Below are positions 22,599 through 29,485 of a DNA stretch of 32,437 nucleotides, in pieces. Within the stretch, counting starts at the first letter, position 1, and each line of letters starts with the position of its first letter. The notes beneath the pieces were generated by a model that worked only from the letters and a program-made list of their open reading frames with translations, was not told the DNA's origin and did no database searches. The stretch is from IMG/VR virus record IMGVR_UViG_3300025645_000268, positions 1 through 32,437 of that record; one strand, written 5' to 3'. This DNA comes from a virus. The translations under genes were made by a program, and so were the position numbers.

Positions 22599-22941
22599 GA
22601 ACCTACTAGGTAAGTCCCGCCCACAAGATAAACCGTATGCTATATTCAAAGGGCATGGCCCCTTCGGTGATACAGAGATGCGCTTACTCAAGACATACCA
22701 ACGACCAGACAAAGAGAAGACTAACAGGTATGCTCGTTGGTTCGTTGCCGTAAAGACAGACATGACGTATGGTTCCTTCGAGTTAGGTGACAGCTACATT
22801 GAGGAAGCTACCTATGGGTTGTCCTTGACATGGGCTGACCCCTTGTACAAAGAGCAGTACTGGGATAGTGAGTACACCCAAGTAGATACTAACACCTTCA
22901 CTCAAGAAGATGATAACCTATTGCAACAACTAGGATGGTAA
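22588..22941 (+). CDS. 117-aa early protein
   Basis: ATG 22588 follows GGAGGTAAAGACT, one of the strongest ribosome sites here; a second ATG at 22570 is less likely. The protein has 117 residues: MTTKNLLGKSRPQDKPYAIF, KGHGPFGDTEMRLLKTYQRP, RYARWFVAVKTDMTYGSFEL. The aromatic and charged mix, with WFVAVKTDMTYGSFELGD, reads as a beta-rich single domain. I recall similar proteins in T4-like and marine phages with no function. It overlaps the gene before by 11 bp. Confidence 0.55.
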   Translation: MTTKNLLGKSRPQDKPYAIFKGHGPFGDTEMRLLKTYQRPDKEKTNRYARWFVAVKTDMTYGSFELGDSYIEEATYGLSLTWADPLYKEQYWDSEYTQVDTNTFTQEDDNLLQQLGW

Positions 22942-22945
22942 TGCT

Positions 22946-23074
22946 ATGACTGACGCACTTAACCTGAAGCTCCTTGCTATGTGTGAGAAGGTATTGCCTG
23001 ACACCAAGATGAGGAACAACAAAGAACTACTATCACTGCTATCAGAAATTCGTAACCAACTGGAGAATAAATAA
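22946..23074 (+). CDS. 42-aa helical peptide
   Basis: From ATG 22946 to TAA 23074 there are 42 residues: MTDALNLKLLAMCEKVLPDT, KMRNNKELLSLLSEIRNQLE, NK. It is fully helical by eye with leucine heptads. It starts 4 bp after the upstream stop and its stop is 1 bp before the next ATG, so it fits an operon slot exactly. The function is unknown. Confidence 0.5.
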   Translation: MTDALNLKLLAMCEKVLPDTKMRNNKELLSLLSEIRNQLENK

Positions 23075-23075
23075 T

Positions 23076-23300
23076 ATGTTCGTATGTATCGCAACTAAGC
23101 CCCTCAATGACCGCACTAATGGGTTCCGCTTTAACTTCCTTGGCTTCAAGGGCTTGACACGTAAGCGTCAGTCCAAGAAGCGTTATGGTATCGACAAGGG
23201 TGCATGTATGACAGCCTACCACATAGGTAAGCGTAGTCTGTACATTGAGAAGCCAACTAACAAGGATAGTACACGCCGTGTACGTCACTTTGCGGGGTGA
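23076..23300 (+). CDS. 74-aa basic protein
   Basis: This 74-residue protein is highly basic: MFVCIATKPLNDRTNGFRFN, FLGFKGLTRKRQSKKRYGID, SLYIEKPTNKDSTRRVRHFA. There are no long hydrophobic stretches. It probably binds nucleic acid. A hairpin terminator follows 10 bp after its stop, closing this early block. I do not know the family. Confidence 0.5.
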   Translation: MFVCIATKPLNDRTNGFRFNFLGFKGLTRKRQSKKRYGIDKGACMTAYHIGKRSLYIEKPTNKDSTRRVRHFAG

Positions 23301-23310
23301 CCTTTAACAG

Positions 23311-23335
23311 TACAGCCCTGCGGGGCTGTATCATT
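23311..23335 (+). terminator. Hairpin terminator closing the first early block
   Basis: An 8-bp perfect stem TACAGCCC / GGGCTGTA with a TGCG loop (23311-23330) is followed by TCATT. It lies between two transcription blocks, 10 bp after the 74-residue gene. The T-tract is weak, so it may act as a partial terminator or as an mRNA end protector. Confidence 0.5.
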
Positions 23336-23365
23336 AAGGCAATACAATCAAGATAGGATAAGACA

Positions 23366-23605
23366 ATGGAACGTGAGACAAGACTTTTTGTTGATGCTGA
23401 ATTTGTAATGCGGTATCGTGAGACAGCCAAAGAAGAGAGCATGACAGTGAAAGGTATCGAATGCGTTTGGCATTGGGATGATGGCACCCGTGATGCAGCA
23501 GAGTACTGGGCTGTAATGGATTGGGTATCAAATACATTTGGTAACAACATCGACTGGTTCAGTATCAAAAGCTGGACAGGATCACCAAAGAAAGAAGAGG
23601 TATAA
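23366..23605 (+). CDS. 79-aa hypothetical protein
   Basis: It begins after AGATAGGATAAGACA (the recurring junction sequence). The protein has 79 residues: MERETRLFVDAEFVMRYRET, AKEESMTVKGIECVWHWDDG, TRDAAEYWAVMDWVSNTFGN, and an acidic-basic end. It is Trp-rich (five Trp). The function is unknown. It is 4 bp from the next gene. Confidence 0.5.
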   Translation: MERETRLFVDAEFVMRYRETAKEESMTVKGIECVWHWDDGTRDAAEYWAVMDWVSNTFGNNIDWFSIKSWTGSPKKEEV

Positions 23606-23609
23606 GACA

Positions 23610-23801
23610 ATGGAAAAGTATGACGTAACAGGCGCTATAGTTGACTTCGAGTCTGGCCTGATGGAGGATGTAGATGACGTTATCAAGTTGTTCCAACACT
23701 TAGTGGACACAGGCTTAGCTTGGCAGTTACAGGGAAGCTATGGGCGTCTTGCGGAGAGCATGATTGACAATGGATTGATCACAAAAGAGATGGAAGGATA
23801 A
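23610..23801 (+). CDS. Conserved phage protein (DUF7417-like)
   Basis: ATG 23610 follows AAGAGGTATAAGACA. The protein has 63 residues: MEKYDVTGAIVDFESGLMED, VDDVIKLFQHLVDTGLAWQL and QGSYGRLAESMIDNGLITKE. The block ALIxxESGxLExExxxxLFQxLxDTGxxWxLQGxYGRxAxxLIxxG is one of the most widely shared small phage proteins I know (DUF7417-like; number from memory). Its job is unknown. The strong match makes the gene call safe. Confidence 0.75.
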   Translation: MEKYDVTGAIVDFESGLMEDVDDVIKLFQHLVDTGLAWQLQGSYGRLAESMIDNGLITKEMEG

Positions 23802-23805
23802 CACT

Positions 23806-24009
23806 ATGGACATGAAGAAGTATTACGCACAGCTAGTGGGCTGTAAGATTGTAGACTTTAAGTTTGAGCAGGACGAGTACGCATATGAAGGGGATGCACC
23901 CTTCCCTGTGTTTACCTTGCAGCTTGGCGACCAGAAGGTGAAGATGTCTTTGTCGATGGACGAAGAGGGTAACGGTGGTGGCTTTGCTTTTATTGAGGAG
24001 GTGGCGTGA
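23806..24009 (+). CDS. 67-aa acidic protein
   Basis: This 67-residue protein starts after GGAAGGATAACACT; an ATG two codons in is an alternative. Its parts are MDMKKYYAQLVGCKIVDFKF, EQDEYAYEGDAPFPVFTLQL, GDQKVKMSLSMDEEGNGGGF. It looks like a small beta-barrel; the GCKIVDFKFEQDE start followed by PVFTLQL is known to me from phages without function. Its stop overlaps the next ATG (TGATG). Confidence 0.55.
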   Translation: MDMKKYYAQLVGCKIVDFKFEQDEYAYEGDAPFPVFTLQLGDQKVKMSLSMDEEGNGGGFAFIEEVA

Positions 24010-24191
24010 TGTTGGTACGTTTCCAAGTGACACGCACAGAGACGTGGTATCCTGAGTACGAGGTACCAGATCATATGACCCATGACGAGGTGTTGGAGTA
24101 CATCCACGAAGAGAGTCCTGCGTCTGTGTTTGATGAGATGTTGAACAAGTACACGTTGGACACTGACATAGCCGTGGAGATAGAGAGATGA
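24009..24191 (+). CDS. 60-aa acidic protein
   Basis: ATG 24009 is preferred over an in-frame GTG at 24006 because it overlaps the previous stop as elsewhere. The 60 residues are MLVRFQVTRTETWYPEYEVP, DHMTHDEVLEYIHEESPASV and FDEMLNKYTLDTDIAVEIER. A beta-hairpin followed by a helix is likely. It overlaps the start of the methyltransferase-like gene. The function is unknown. Confidence 0.5.
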   Translation: MLVRFQVTRTETWYPEYEVPDHMTHDEVLEYIHEESPASVFDEMLNKYTLDTDIAVEIER

Positions 24192-24925
24192 GCAAGGGCA
24201 TAGTACTATCACTGTATGACTTCACAGGTGAGGCCTGTAAGCCGTGGGCTTTAGCTGGGTATGAGTGTCATATGTTTGACATCCAACACCCCTACGGTCC
24301 GCTAAGACAGTCGTATGGCACCAAGGGCGGCAGCATAACTTCACACCGCGTGGACCTGCACAAACCAGAAACCTATCATAATCTTATCAAAGAGTTTGGA
24401 AACAATGGCGGGCGGGTTGTGTTTGGTATGGCCTTTCCTGTCTGCACTGACATGGCTGTCTCTGGTGCTGCACACTTCAAGAAGAAGGCTGCGGCGGACC
24501 CTGACTTCCAGACCAAGGCAGTTGACTATGCGGTGTGGCCTGCATATCTCTTTGAGATACTAGGCATTCCCTACTTCATCGAGAACCCTGTGTCTGTGCT
24601 GGCTACCAAGTGGCGCAAGCCTGACTATTCGTTCCACCCGTATGAGTATGGCGGGTACATCGCAGACAGTCAGGCAGAGCATCCACGTTGGCCTGAGTAT
24701 ATCGCAGCAAGGGATGCCTACCCAAAGAAGACATGCCTCTGGACAGGTGGTGGTTTTGTTATGCCAACTAAGGTATCAGTGACTGTGCCTACAGGTTACA
24801 GCACACAACACAAGAAGCTGGGCGGTAAGTCACAGCGCACAAAGGACATACGATCAGCAACTCCAAGAGGGTTTGCGATTGCAGTATGTGAAGCTAATAA
24901 ACTGAAGGAGAAAACTAATGCCTAA
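24188..24925 (+). CDS. DNA C5-cytosine-methyltransferase-like protein
   Basis: This 245-residue protein has a Dcm-type order. Motif I is YDFTGEACKPWALAGYECHM at 10-29 (D11-x-x-G14), with D31 as probable cofactor Asp. FGMAFPVCTDMAVSGAAHF at 79-97 replaces the usual PPC loop by P84-V85-C86, and IENPVSVL at 131-138 carries the catalytic Glu as ENP. A target-recognition part follows (KKTCLWTGGGFVMPTK). It is shorter than normal enzymes (about 300-400). I know this phage family as putative methylases. The Val in the Cys loop makes activity uncertain. It may mark phage DNA or modify nucleotides. Confidence 0.6.
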   Translation: MSKGIVLSLYDFTGEACKPWALAGYECHMFDIQHPYGPLRQSYGTKGGSITSHRVDLHKPETYHNLIKEFGNNGGRVVFGMAFPVCTDMAVSGAAHFKKKAAADPDFQTKAVDYAVWPAYLFEILGIPYFIENPVSVLATKWRKPDYSFHPYEYGGYIADSQAEHPRWPEYIAARDAYPKKTCLWTGGGFVMPTKVSVTVPTGYSTQHKKLGGKSQRTKDIRSATPRGFAIAVCEANKLKEKTNA

Positions 24926-25331
24926 TCACTGCTATCAATCTGTGTACATCAAAGGACCGAGTGCCTTAGTACGGGAACTGTATCTCAATCTGGAAGCAGG
25001 TCGTTTCTGTGACGCTGTGTTACCTGTGCCGTTTGCCCAATCCGCTGGGATGGATGGCTACAACTGGCGTGTGGCGAACTGGGGTACGAAGTGGGATGTC
25101 GCTGACGTTGAGATCATAGACGGGCTGGAGGTGTCTGACGAGGAGGGCTTGGCGTGGTTCTCATTCCGCTGCTGGACGGCGTGGGGTCCACCTGATCTTG
25201 TATGGGATGCGCTACATTCCCACGGTATCGACGTTGAGGCTGACTATCAGGACGAGGGGATGATGTTTGAGGGTGAGTACCAGAACGGCAAGAACAAAAG
25301 CTGGCAAATGGATCAAGAGGAGACAGCATAA
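24918..25331 (+). CDS. Api92-like / DUF1281 protein
   Basis: This 137-residue protein begins MPNHCYQSVYIKGPSALVRE. The middle holds the marks of the YubB/Api92-like ferredoxin-fold family: DGYNWRVANWGTKWDVADVE, then FRCWTAWGPPDLVWDALHSH and an acidic YQDEGMMFEGEYQNGK. Those proteins are common in phages and plasmids and have no proven activity. The NWGTKWD and TAWxPP motifs place it firmly. It overlaps the methylase-like gene by 8 bp. Confidence 0.7.
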   Translation: MPNHCYQSVYIKGPSALVRELYLNLEAGRFCDAVLPVPFAQSAGMDGYNWRVANWGTKWDVADVEIIDGLEVSDEEGLAWFSFRCWTAWGPPDLVWDALHSHGIDVEADYQDEGMMFEGEYQNGKNKSWQMDQEETA

Positions 25332-25516
25332 TGGAGGAATACCCATTTGAAGACGAGCGATTGACCCCTATCAACGATGAGTACAACCGTGTAGCTGCGG
25401 CTATAGATGAGTACGAATGGGAAGGTGAGTACCTCAAAGCTGACTTCTATCGTGAAGAACTACGTTTCATTGATGCACTCAAGCTAAAGGGCGACCTGTA
25501 TGTTCCACGTTTTTAG
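25331..25516 (+). CDS. 61-aa acidic helical protein
   Basis: It starts by overlapping the previous TAA (TAATG). The 61 residues are MEEYPFEDERLTPINDEYNR, VAAAIDEYEWEGEYLKADFY, REELRFIDALKLKGDLYVPR, F. Helical, strongly acidic, with Tyr every few residues. Function unknown. Its last codons overlap a 25-residue hydrophobic frame (25500-25577). Confidence 0.5.
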   Translation: MEEYPFEDERLTPINDEYNRVAAAIDEYEWEGEYLKADFYREELRFIDALKLKGDLYVPRF

Positions 25517-25577
25517 AAGCATAGCTTTAACGTTACTTGCACTCATAGTGTTTGGCGTTGGTATAGGAGTGATATGA
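25500..25577 (+). CDS. 25-aa single-TM mini-protein
   Basis: ATG 25500 to TGA 25577 encodes MFHVFRSIALTLLALIVFGV GIGVI, one transmembrane helix with a basic N-terminus. It overlaps the gene before by 17 bp. It has no clear ribosome site (AAAGGGCGACCTGT), so expression may depend on coupling. Many phages hide such toxin-like or regulatory peptides; this one is a candidate only. Confidence 0.3.
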   Translation: MFHVFRSIALTLLALIVFGVGIGVI

Positions 25578-25580
25578 TAG

Positions 25581-25817
25581 ATGAAGACCCACATGATGAC
25601 TGGACTGCGCAACTTAGAAACCTACCTAGTCCGAGTGATAAAAGCACTGAACATCCTACTGAACGTGTTGCTGGGGGGTCACAGCCATCAGACAATCAGC
25701 GCAAGAAACCACCAAAGGAAGAGAGACGGTAAGTTAAACCTTGTGTTTCTTATTGACTTACTGTTCGGTAAAGGTCATACACTGCAAAGCTGGATAGCTT
25801 GGATAGAAAGGAGATGA
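25581..25817 (+). CDS. 78-aa protein with ARNHxRKRDGK motif
   Basis: This 78-residue protein contains a leucine-rich N-terminal half (LVRVIKALNILLNVLLGGHS) and the segment QTISARNHQRKRDGKLNLVF, then LIDLLFGKGHTLQSWIAWIE. The TxSARNxxRKRxGKxNLxxxIDxLFxxxHxxxSWxxW pattern is one I recognise from small phage proteins, so this frame is preferred over an overlapping one. It could be a membrane-associated protein. Its start (ATG 25581) is weakly supported. Its TGA precedes the recombinase start by 5 bp. Confidence 0.55.
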   Translation: MKTHMMTGLRNLETYLVRVIKALNILLNVLLGGHSHQTISARNHQRKRDGKLNLVFLIDLLFGKGHTLQSWIAWIERR

Positions 25818-25822
25818 CGCTC

Positions 25823-26749
25823 ATGCAAAAACACCACAAGGTAGACCTCAAGCCTACGACTAAGCTACGTAATGCCTGCGATCAGTACATGCGTAGCAGT
25901 ACGTATGCTCGACTGACCAGTGCAGTACAAGCTAAGTACGCTAGAACTCTACTGCGTGTGTGTGGTACTAAGGTACAGAATGCTGCTGAGTTAGGTAACA
26001 TGAGGCTGGCTGACATTAGGTACAAACATGTAACGTATGCCTATGACAGTTGGGCTGATAGTAACGGCCCCTCTGCTGCTAACTACATGGCTACATGCCT
26101 AAGCATTGTGCTTAACACCGCCATACGATACGAGGCTATCTCTGCTAACCCGGTTTCACTGCTACGCCGTAAGGTAGAGAAACCTCGCAGAGTTAAGTGG
26201 TCAAAGGATGACGTATCGTCATTCCTTACTACGGCCTATTCTGAGTGGAGGTGGCGTAGCATAGGGTTGATACTGCACATGGCCTATGAATGGGGTCAAC
26301 GTATAGGTGACATGCGCTTACTCAAGTGGGATGACATTGACTTTGACGCCCAGCGCGTTGACATCACACAGTCTAAGCGTGGCGCTGAGGTACACCTACC
26401 TGTACCTGACGACCTGTTAGCTATGCTTGAGGCACAGCGTGTAGACTTTGGCTTCCAAGAGTACGTAGCGCCACGTGTCAAGCCTAACCATAGTGGGTAC
26501 AGTCCTTACTCTGCCATTGAGATACACACACAGGTGAACAACATCAAAGCTAAGGCGGAACTAGACCCTAAGCTACAAGCCAGAGACCTGCGCCGTACTG
26601 CTATCACTGAGATGGCTGAGGCAGGGGTTGACCTTGTAGGTATCATGCAGGTTAGTGGACACCAGAACCCTAACAGTGTTACGCCTTACCTAGTCAATAC
26701 ATACAGTGGCGCATCAGCTGCACTATCAAAGAGGAGGGGAGATGAATGA
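25823..26749 (+). CDS. Tyrosine recombinase / integrase
   Basis: From ATG 25823 (AAAGGAG 9 bp upstream) the protein has 308 residues. It has an N-terminal SAM-like DNA-binding domain (STYARLTSAVQAKYARTLLR) and a catalytic domain. The catalytic domain has R160 (GQRIGDMRLLKW), K185 (QSKRGAEV), the RDLR box at 254-257 (normally HxxR), H280 (VSGHQNP) and the nucleophile Tyr at 289 or 294 (TPYLVNTYS). It would cut and join DNA at specific sites, for integration or for resolving replication products. No repressor or excisionase gene is visible here. Its stop overlaps the primase start. Confidence 0.8.
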   Translation: MQKHHKVDLKPTTKLRNACDQYMRSSTYARLTSAVQAKYARTLLRVCGTKVQNAAELGNMRLADIRYKHVTYAYDSWADSNGPSAANYMATCLSIVLNTAIRYEAISANPVSLLRRKVEKPRRVKWSKDDVSSFLTTAYSEWRWRSIGLILHMAYEWGQRIGDMRLLKWDDIDFDAQRVDITQSKRGAEVHLPVPDDLLAMLEAQRVDFGFQEYVAPRVKPNHSGYSPYSAIEIHTQVNNIKAKAELDPKLQARDLRRTAITEMAEAGVDLVGIMQVSGHQNPNSVTPYLVNTYSGASAALSKRRGDE

Positions 26750-27537
26750 ACATACGTGACCACCTAGACATGCTTGACATAGGTGACGGTGACTCAGTGC
26801 GCATGGACTGCCCATCGTGCCGCTCACGCAACACCTTCTCATGCTATAAGGATGGCGGTGACTATGTGTACAACTGCTTCAAGTTAAGCTGTGGTTTGCG
26901 TGGTGCATACAGTACTAACATGACAGCAGCAGAGATTAAGTTGCGCATGAGTAAGGTAGAACCTAGTAATAACAAGGAGTTACAAGCCTTAGTTTATCCA
27001 GAATATGTAGTGCAGCCCTGCTCTGATCACGTAATGTTACAGTCATTCATTGACAAGTATGACCTTCATCATGAGGGTTTGATGTACGATGTGAAGGATA
27101 GACGCGCTGTGTTCCCTATCCACTACCGAGGTAAACTATTAGATGCTGTAGGCCGGGCGCTTGATGGTGCTGTACCTAAGTGGTATCGCTACAGCGGTAA
27201 TGCTGACTTCTTTACTAAGCGTAGTAACTCTAAGGCTGACGTAGCTGTAGTGGTAGAGGATGTAATAAGTGCGATAAAAGTGTCACACTTTATGCCCAGC
27301 GCAGTAGGGTTTGCTATTCTAGGTACGTCTATTAGTGTGTCTATTATGCAACAGTTAGCTGACTTCCGTAAGGTTATCGTAGCGTTGGACAGGGACGCAG
27401 TACACAAGACCTTGCAATACAAACGAGAGGTAGAGCTTTGGACGGGGTTACCCACAAAGGCTTTACTACTTGACGACGACATCAAGTATGGTGTAGACGC
27501 AGATATAACTAGGCTGAAGGAGTTAGTATATGATTGA
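26746..27537 (+). CDS. DNA primase (TOPRIM, no helicase domain)
   Basis: This 263-residue protein shows a zinc-binding N-terminus (DCPSCRSRNTFSCYK, C22/C25 and later C44/C49) and a TOPRIM core. The core has E171 in VVVEDVISAIKV and D215/D217 in VIVALDRDAVH. It resembles the primase half of T7 gp4. It makes RNA primers on the lagging strand; the helicase must come from another gene, probably right of the window, or from the host. It sits between the recombinase and thyX with short overlaps on both sides, showing a replication operon. Confidence 0.78.
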   Translation: MNIRDHLDMLDIGDGDSVRMDCPSCRSRNTFSCYKDGGDYVYNCFKLSCGLRGAYSTNMTAAEIKLRMSKVEPSNNKELQALVYPEYVVQPCSDHVMLQSFIDKYDLHHEGLMYDVKDRRAVFPIHYRGKLLDAVGRALDGAVPKWYRYSGNADFFTKRSNSKADVAVVVEDVISAIKVSHFMPSAVGFAILGTSISVSIMQQLADFRKVIVALDRDAVHKTLQYKREVELWTGLPTKALLLDDDIKYGVDADITRLKELVYD

Positions 27538-28174
27538 AGCAACATACGTAGATCACATGGGTAGTGACCTGTCGGTAGTAAACTCTGCCCGTGTGTCATT
27601 CGGTAAGAAGTCACAGTTCGAGGGTCGTGTAGGTGGACCTAACGTGTTGTCTGAACGGGACACCAAGCTGGTCAAGTACCTAGCCAAGCACAAGCACATC
27701 AGCCCCTTCGGCCATGCCTTCGCAAGCTTCCACGTCAAGGCACCCATCTTCGTAGCAAGGCAGTTAGTCAAGCATAAGTTCCTACGTTGGAATGAAATCA
27801 GTCGTAGGTACGTTGATGATGAACCTGAGTTCTATGTGCCTGACGTATGGCGTGGTAAGTCTGCCGACAAGAAGCAGGGATCTGAGGGTGTTGTTTATAC
27901 CGATGCTGACCCTGACTTCGTAAACTACACAGCACTTCGAACGTACAATGAAATGATCAATGATGGCGTAGCACCAGAGCAAGCACGTATGGTACTGCCA
28001 CAAAGCACCATGACTGAGTGGTACTGGTCAGGTAGCCTTGATGCCTTTGCTGACATGTGTCGCTTACGTTGCGCCACGGATACACAAGCAGAGACACAGA
28101 AGGTAGCATGGGATATCAGTCTCAAGATGGAAGACTTGTTCCCTGTCTCATGGGCTGCATTGAGGGATGAGTAA
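27530..28174 (+). CDS. thyX: Thymidylate synthase ThyX
   Basis: This 214-residue flavin-dependent thymidylate synthase converts dUMP to dTMP with methylene-tetrahydrofolate and NADPH. The family motif is at 77-94: RQLVKHKFLRWNEISRRY, where the usual RHRxxSxNExSxRY has Lys for both Arg and Arg for the Ser. The N-terminal LSVVNSARVSFGKKS (14-28), the H-I-S-P-F segment at 56-60 and the ARMVLPQSTMTEW part at 152-164 are also typical. It boosts dTTP for phage DNA synthesis. The length is normal. It overlaps the next small gene by 8 bp. Confidence 0.85.
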   Translation: MIEATYVDHMGSDLSVVNSARVSFGKKSQFEGRVGGPNVLSERDTKLVKYLAKHKHISPFGHAFASFHVKAPIFVARQLVKHKFLRWNEISRRYVDDEPEFYVPDVWRGKSADKKQGSEGVVYTDADPDFVNYTALRTYNEMINDGVAPEQARMVLPQSTMTEWYWSGSLDAFADMCRLRCATDTQAETQKVAWDISLKMEDLFPVSWAALRDE

Positions 28175-28322
28175 GCGCATACCTATGAAGGGCGGTGATG
28201 AGTATGACGCTCTCACTAAAGCACGTAAGATCTACCTATGGAAGGCAGGTCAACTTAAGAAGATCAAACGTGCCTACAACAAAAGGTTTCGTAAACAGGG
28301 TAAGGAGAAACAGGATGAGTGA
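28167..28322 (+). CDS. 51-aa conserved basic phage peptide
   Basis: ATG 28167 to TGA 28322 encodes 51 residues: MSKRIPMKGGDEYDALTKAR, KIYLWKAGQLKKIKRAYNKR, FRKQGKEKQDE. The GDEYDAxTxxRxxxxWxxGxxKxIKRxYNKRxR pattern is very widespread in phages as I know it. Basic and helical, probably DNA- or RNA-binding. It overlaps both neighbours, supporting translational coupling. Function unknown. Confidence 0.65.
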   Translation: MSKRIPMKGGDEYDALTKARKIYLWKAGQLKKIKRAYNKRFRKQGKEKQDE

Positions 28323-28482
28323 CAAGGAACACTACGATGTCATCACCTTAATCATGCGAGAGGGTGTGCCAGAGCATTACAAAACAACCTTGTTCGGCAA
28401 CTACTCACCTGCTGTTGTCGTGCAGATAATGGTGGATTTATTAAGCTCATACCATAAGGTTTTTAAAGGAGAAACAGGATGA
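28315..28482 (+). CDS. 55-aa hypothetical protein
   Basis: ATG 28315 follows AAGGAGAAACAGG. The 55 residues are MSDKEHYDVITLIMREGVPE, HYKTTLFGNYSPAVVVQIMV, DLLSSYHKVFKGETG. Helical, with a conserved-looking KTTLFGNYSP turn. Longer starts upstream in frame lack a ribosome site. Its stop lies inside the next ATG (ATGA). Unknown function. Confidence 0.5.
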   Translation: MSDKEHYDVITLIMREGVPEHYKTTLFGNYSPAVVVQIMVDLLSSYHKVFKGETG

Positions 28483-28721
28483 TTAAATACACAGTAGAAG
28501 TATACGCCAATGGCACTAAGCAGTGGTTTCTTAACGGTAAGCGTCACCGTGAGGATGGTCCTGCGGTTGAATGGGCTGATGGGGATAAGGAGTGGTTTCT
28601 TGACGGTAAGCGTCTGACAGAACAAGAGCATAGGAAAGCCACAACTAAGTCTACCTGTGATGGCAAAGAAGTCGAGATTGATGGTGTTGTTTATGTCTTG
28701 ATGGAGAAACAAAATGATTGA
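28479..28721 (+). CDS. WYLNGK-repeat protein A (2 repeats)
   Basis: This is the first of three tandem paralogues, 80 residues. After MIKYTVEVYANGTKQWFLNG, the unit KRHREDGPAVEWADGDKEWF is followed by LDGKRLTEQEHRKATTKS and a C-terminal cap (CDGKEVEIDGVVYVL) shared by all three. The unit (about 23 residues, W(Y/F)LNGKxHREDGPAxExxxG) is MORN-like: short beta-hairpins that stack. The function in phages is unknown. A GGAGAAACAGG ribosome site overlaps the previous gene. Confidence 0.7.
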   Translation: MIKYTVEVYANGTKQWFLNGKRHREDGPAVEWADGDKEWFLDGKRLTEQEHRKATTKSTCDGKEVEIDGVVYVLMEKQND

Positions 28722-29163
28722 ATACACAGTAAAAGTCTACGCCAATGGCACTAAGTTTTGGTACCTAAATGGTAAGCGTCACCGTGAGGATGGTCCAGCT
28801 ATTGAATACACTGATGGCTCTAAGCTTTGGTACCTAAATGGTAAGTGTCACCGTGAGGATGGTCCAGCTATTGAATACACTGATGGCAATAAGTATTGGT
28901 ACCTAAATGGTAAGTGTCACCGTGAAGATGGTCCAGCTATTGAGGGGTCTGATGGTAGTAAGTCTTGGTACCTAAATGGTAAGCGTCACCGTGAAGATGG
29001 CCCGGCTGTTGAGTGGGCTAATGGCGATAAGTATTGGTATCTAAACAACAAGGGAATACCAGAACAAGAGCACAAGCTGGCTACTACTAAGGCTACCTGT
29101 GCTGGTAAAGAAGTCGTAATTGAGGGTGTTACTTATATATTGAAGGAAAAGAACAATGACTGA
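28714..29163 (+). CDS. WYLNGK-repeat protein B (5 repeats)
   Basis: This 149-residue paralogue has five units whose Trp codons begin at 28759, 28828, 28897, 28966 and 29035, exactly 69 bp (23 residues) apart. The units are nearly identical at DNA level in their first half (TGGTACCTAAATGGTAAG), showing recent expansion. The first four carry HREDGPA; the last changes to NNKGIPEQEH and leads to the common cap (CAGKEVVIEGVTYIL). Cys replaces Arg in two units (KCHRED). It overlaps protein A by 8 bp and protein C by 8 bp. Confidence 0.7.
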   Translation: MIEYTVKVYANGTKFWYLNGKRHREDGPAIEYTDGSKLWYLNGKCHREDGPAIEYTDGNKYWYLNGKCHREDGPAIEGSDGSKSWYLNGKRHREDGPAVEWANGDKYWYLNNKGIPEQEHKLATTKATCAGKEVVIEGVTYILKEKNND

Positions 29164-29485
29164 TAAAATGATTGAATACACAGTAAGGGTCTGCGCTAAT
29201 GGCGATAAGATTTGGTACCTAAATGATAAGCGTCACTGTGAAGATGGTCCTGCGATTGAGTTCGCTAATGGAGATAAGCTTTGGTACCTAAACGATAAGC
29301 TTCACCGTGAGGATGGCCCAGCTTGTGAGTGGGCTGATGGCTCTAAGCATTGGTACCTAAATGGTAAGTCTCTAACAGAACAAGAGCATAGGAAGGCCAC
29401 AACTAAGGCTACCTGTGATGGTAAAGAAGTCGAGATCGATGGCGTGACTTATGTCTTGAAGGAGAAAGGACAAGACGATGAGTGA
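29156..29485 (+). CDS. WYLNGK-repeat protein C (3 repeats)
   Basis: This 109-residue third paralogue has three units: ANGDKIWYLNDKRHCEDGPA, ANGDKLWYLNDKLHREDGPA, ADGSKHWYLNGKSLTEQEH, then the cap CDGKEVEIDGVTYVL. The cap DNA is almost identical to that of protein A, while the first repeats differ, which fits gene conversion or shuffling. ATG 29156 is used here; ATG 29168 gives a version starting MIEYTVRV as in A and B. The function is unknown. Confidence 0.68.
   Translation: MTDKMIEYTVRVCANGDKIWYLNDKRHCEDGPAIEFANGDKLWYLNDKLHREDGPACEWADGSKHWYLNGKSLTEQEHRKATTKATCDGKEVEIDGVTYVLKEKGQDDE

Noticed and set aside
25574-25732. 52-codon hydrophilic frame as main gene
   Set aside because: Linked by ATGA to the TM frame, but the overlapping 78-codon frame carries a recognised motif, so only that one is listed as the main gene.
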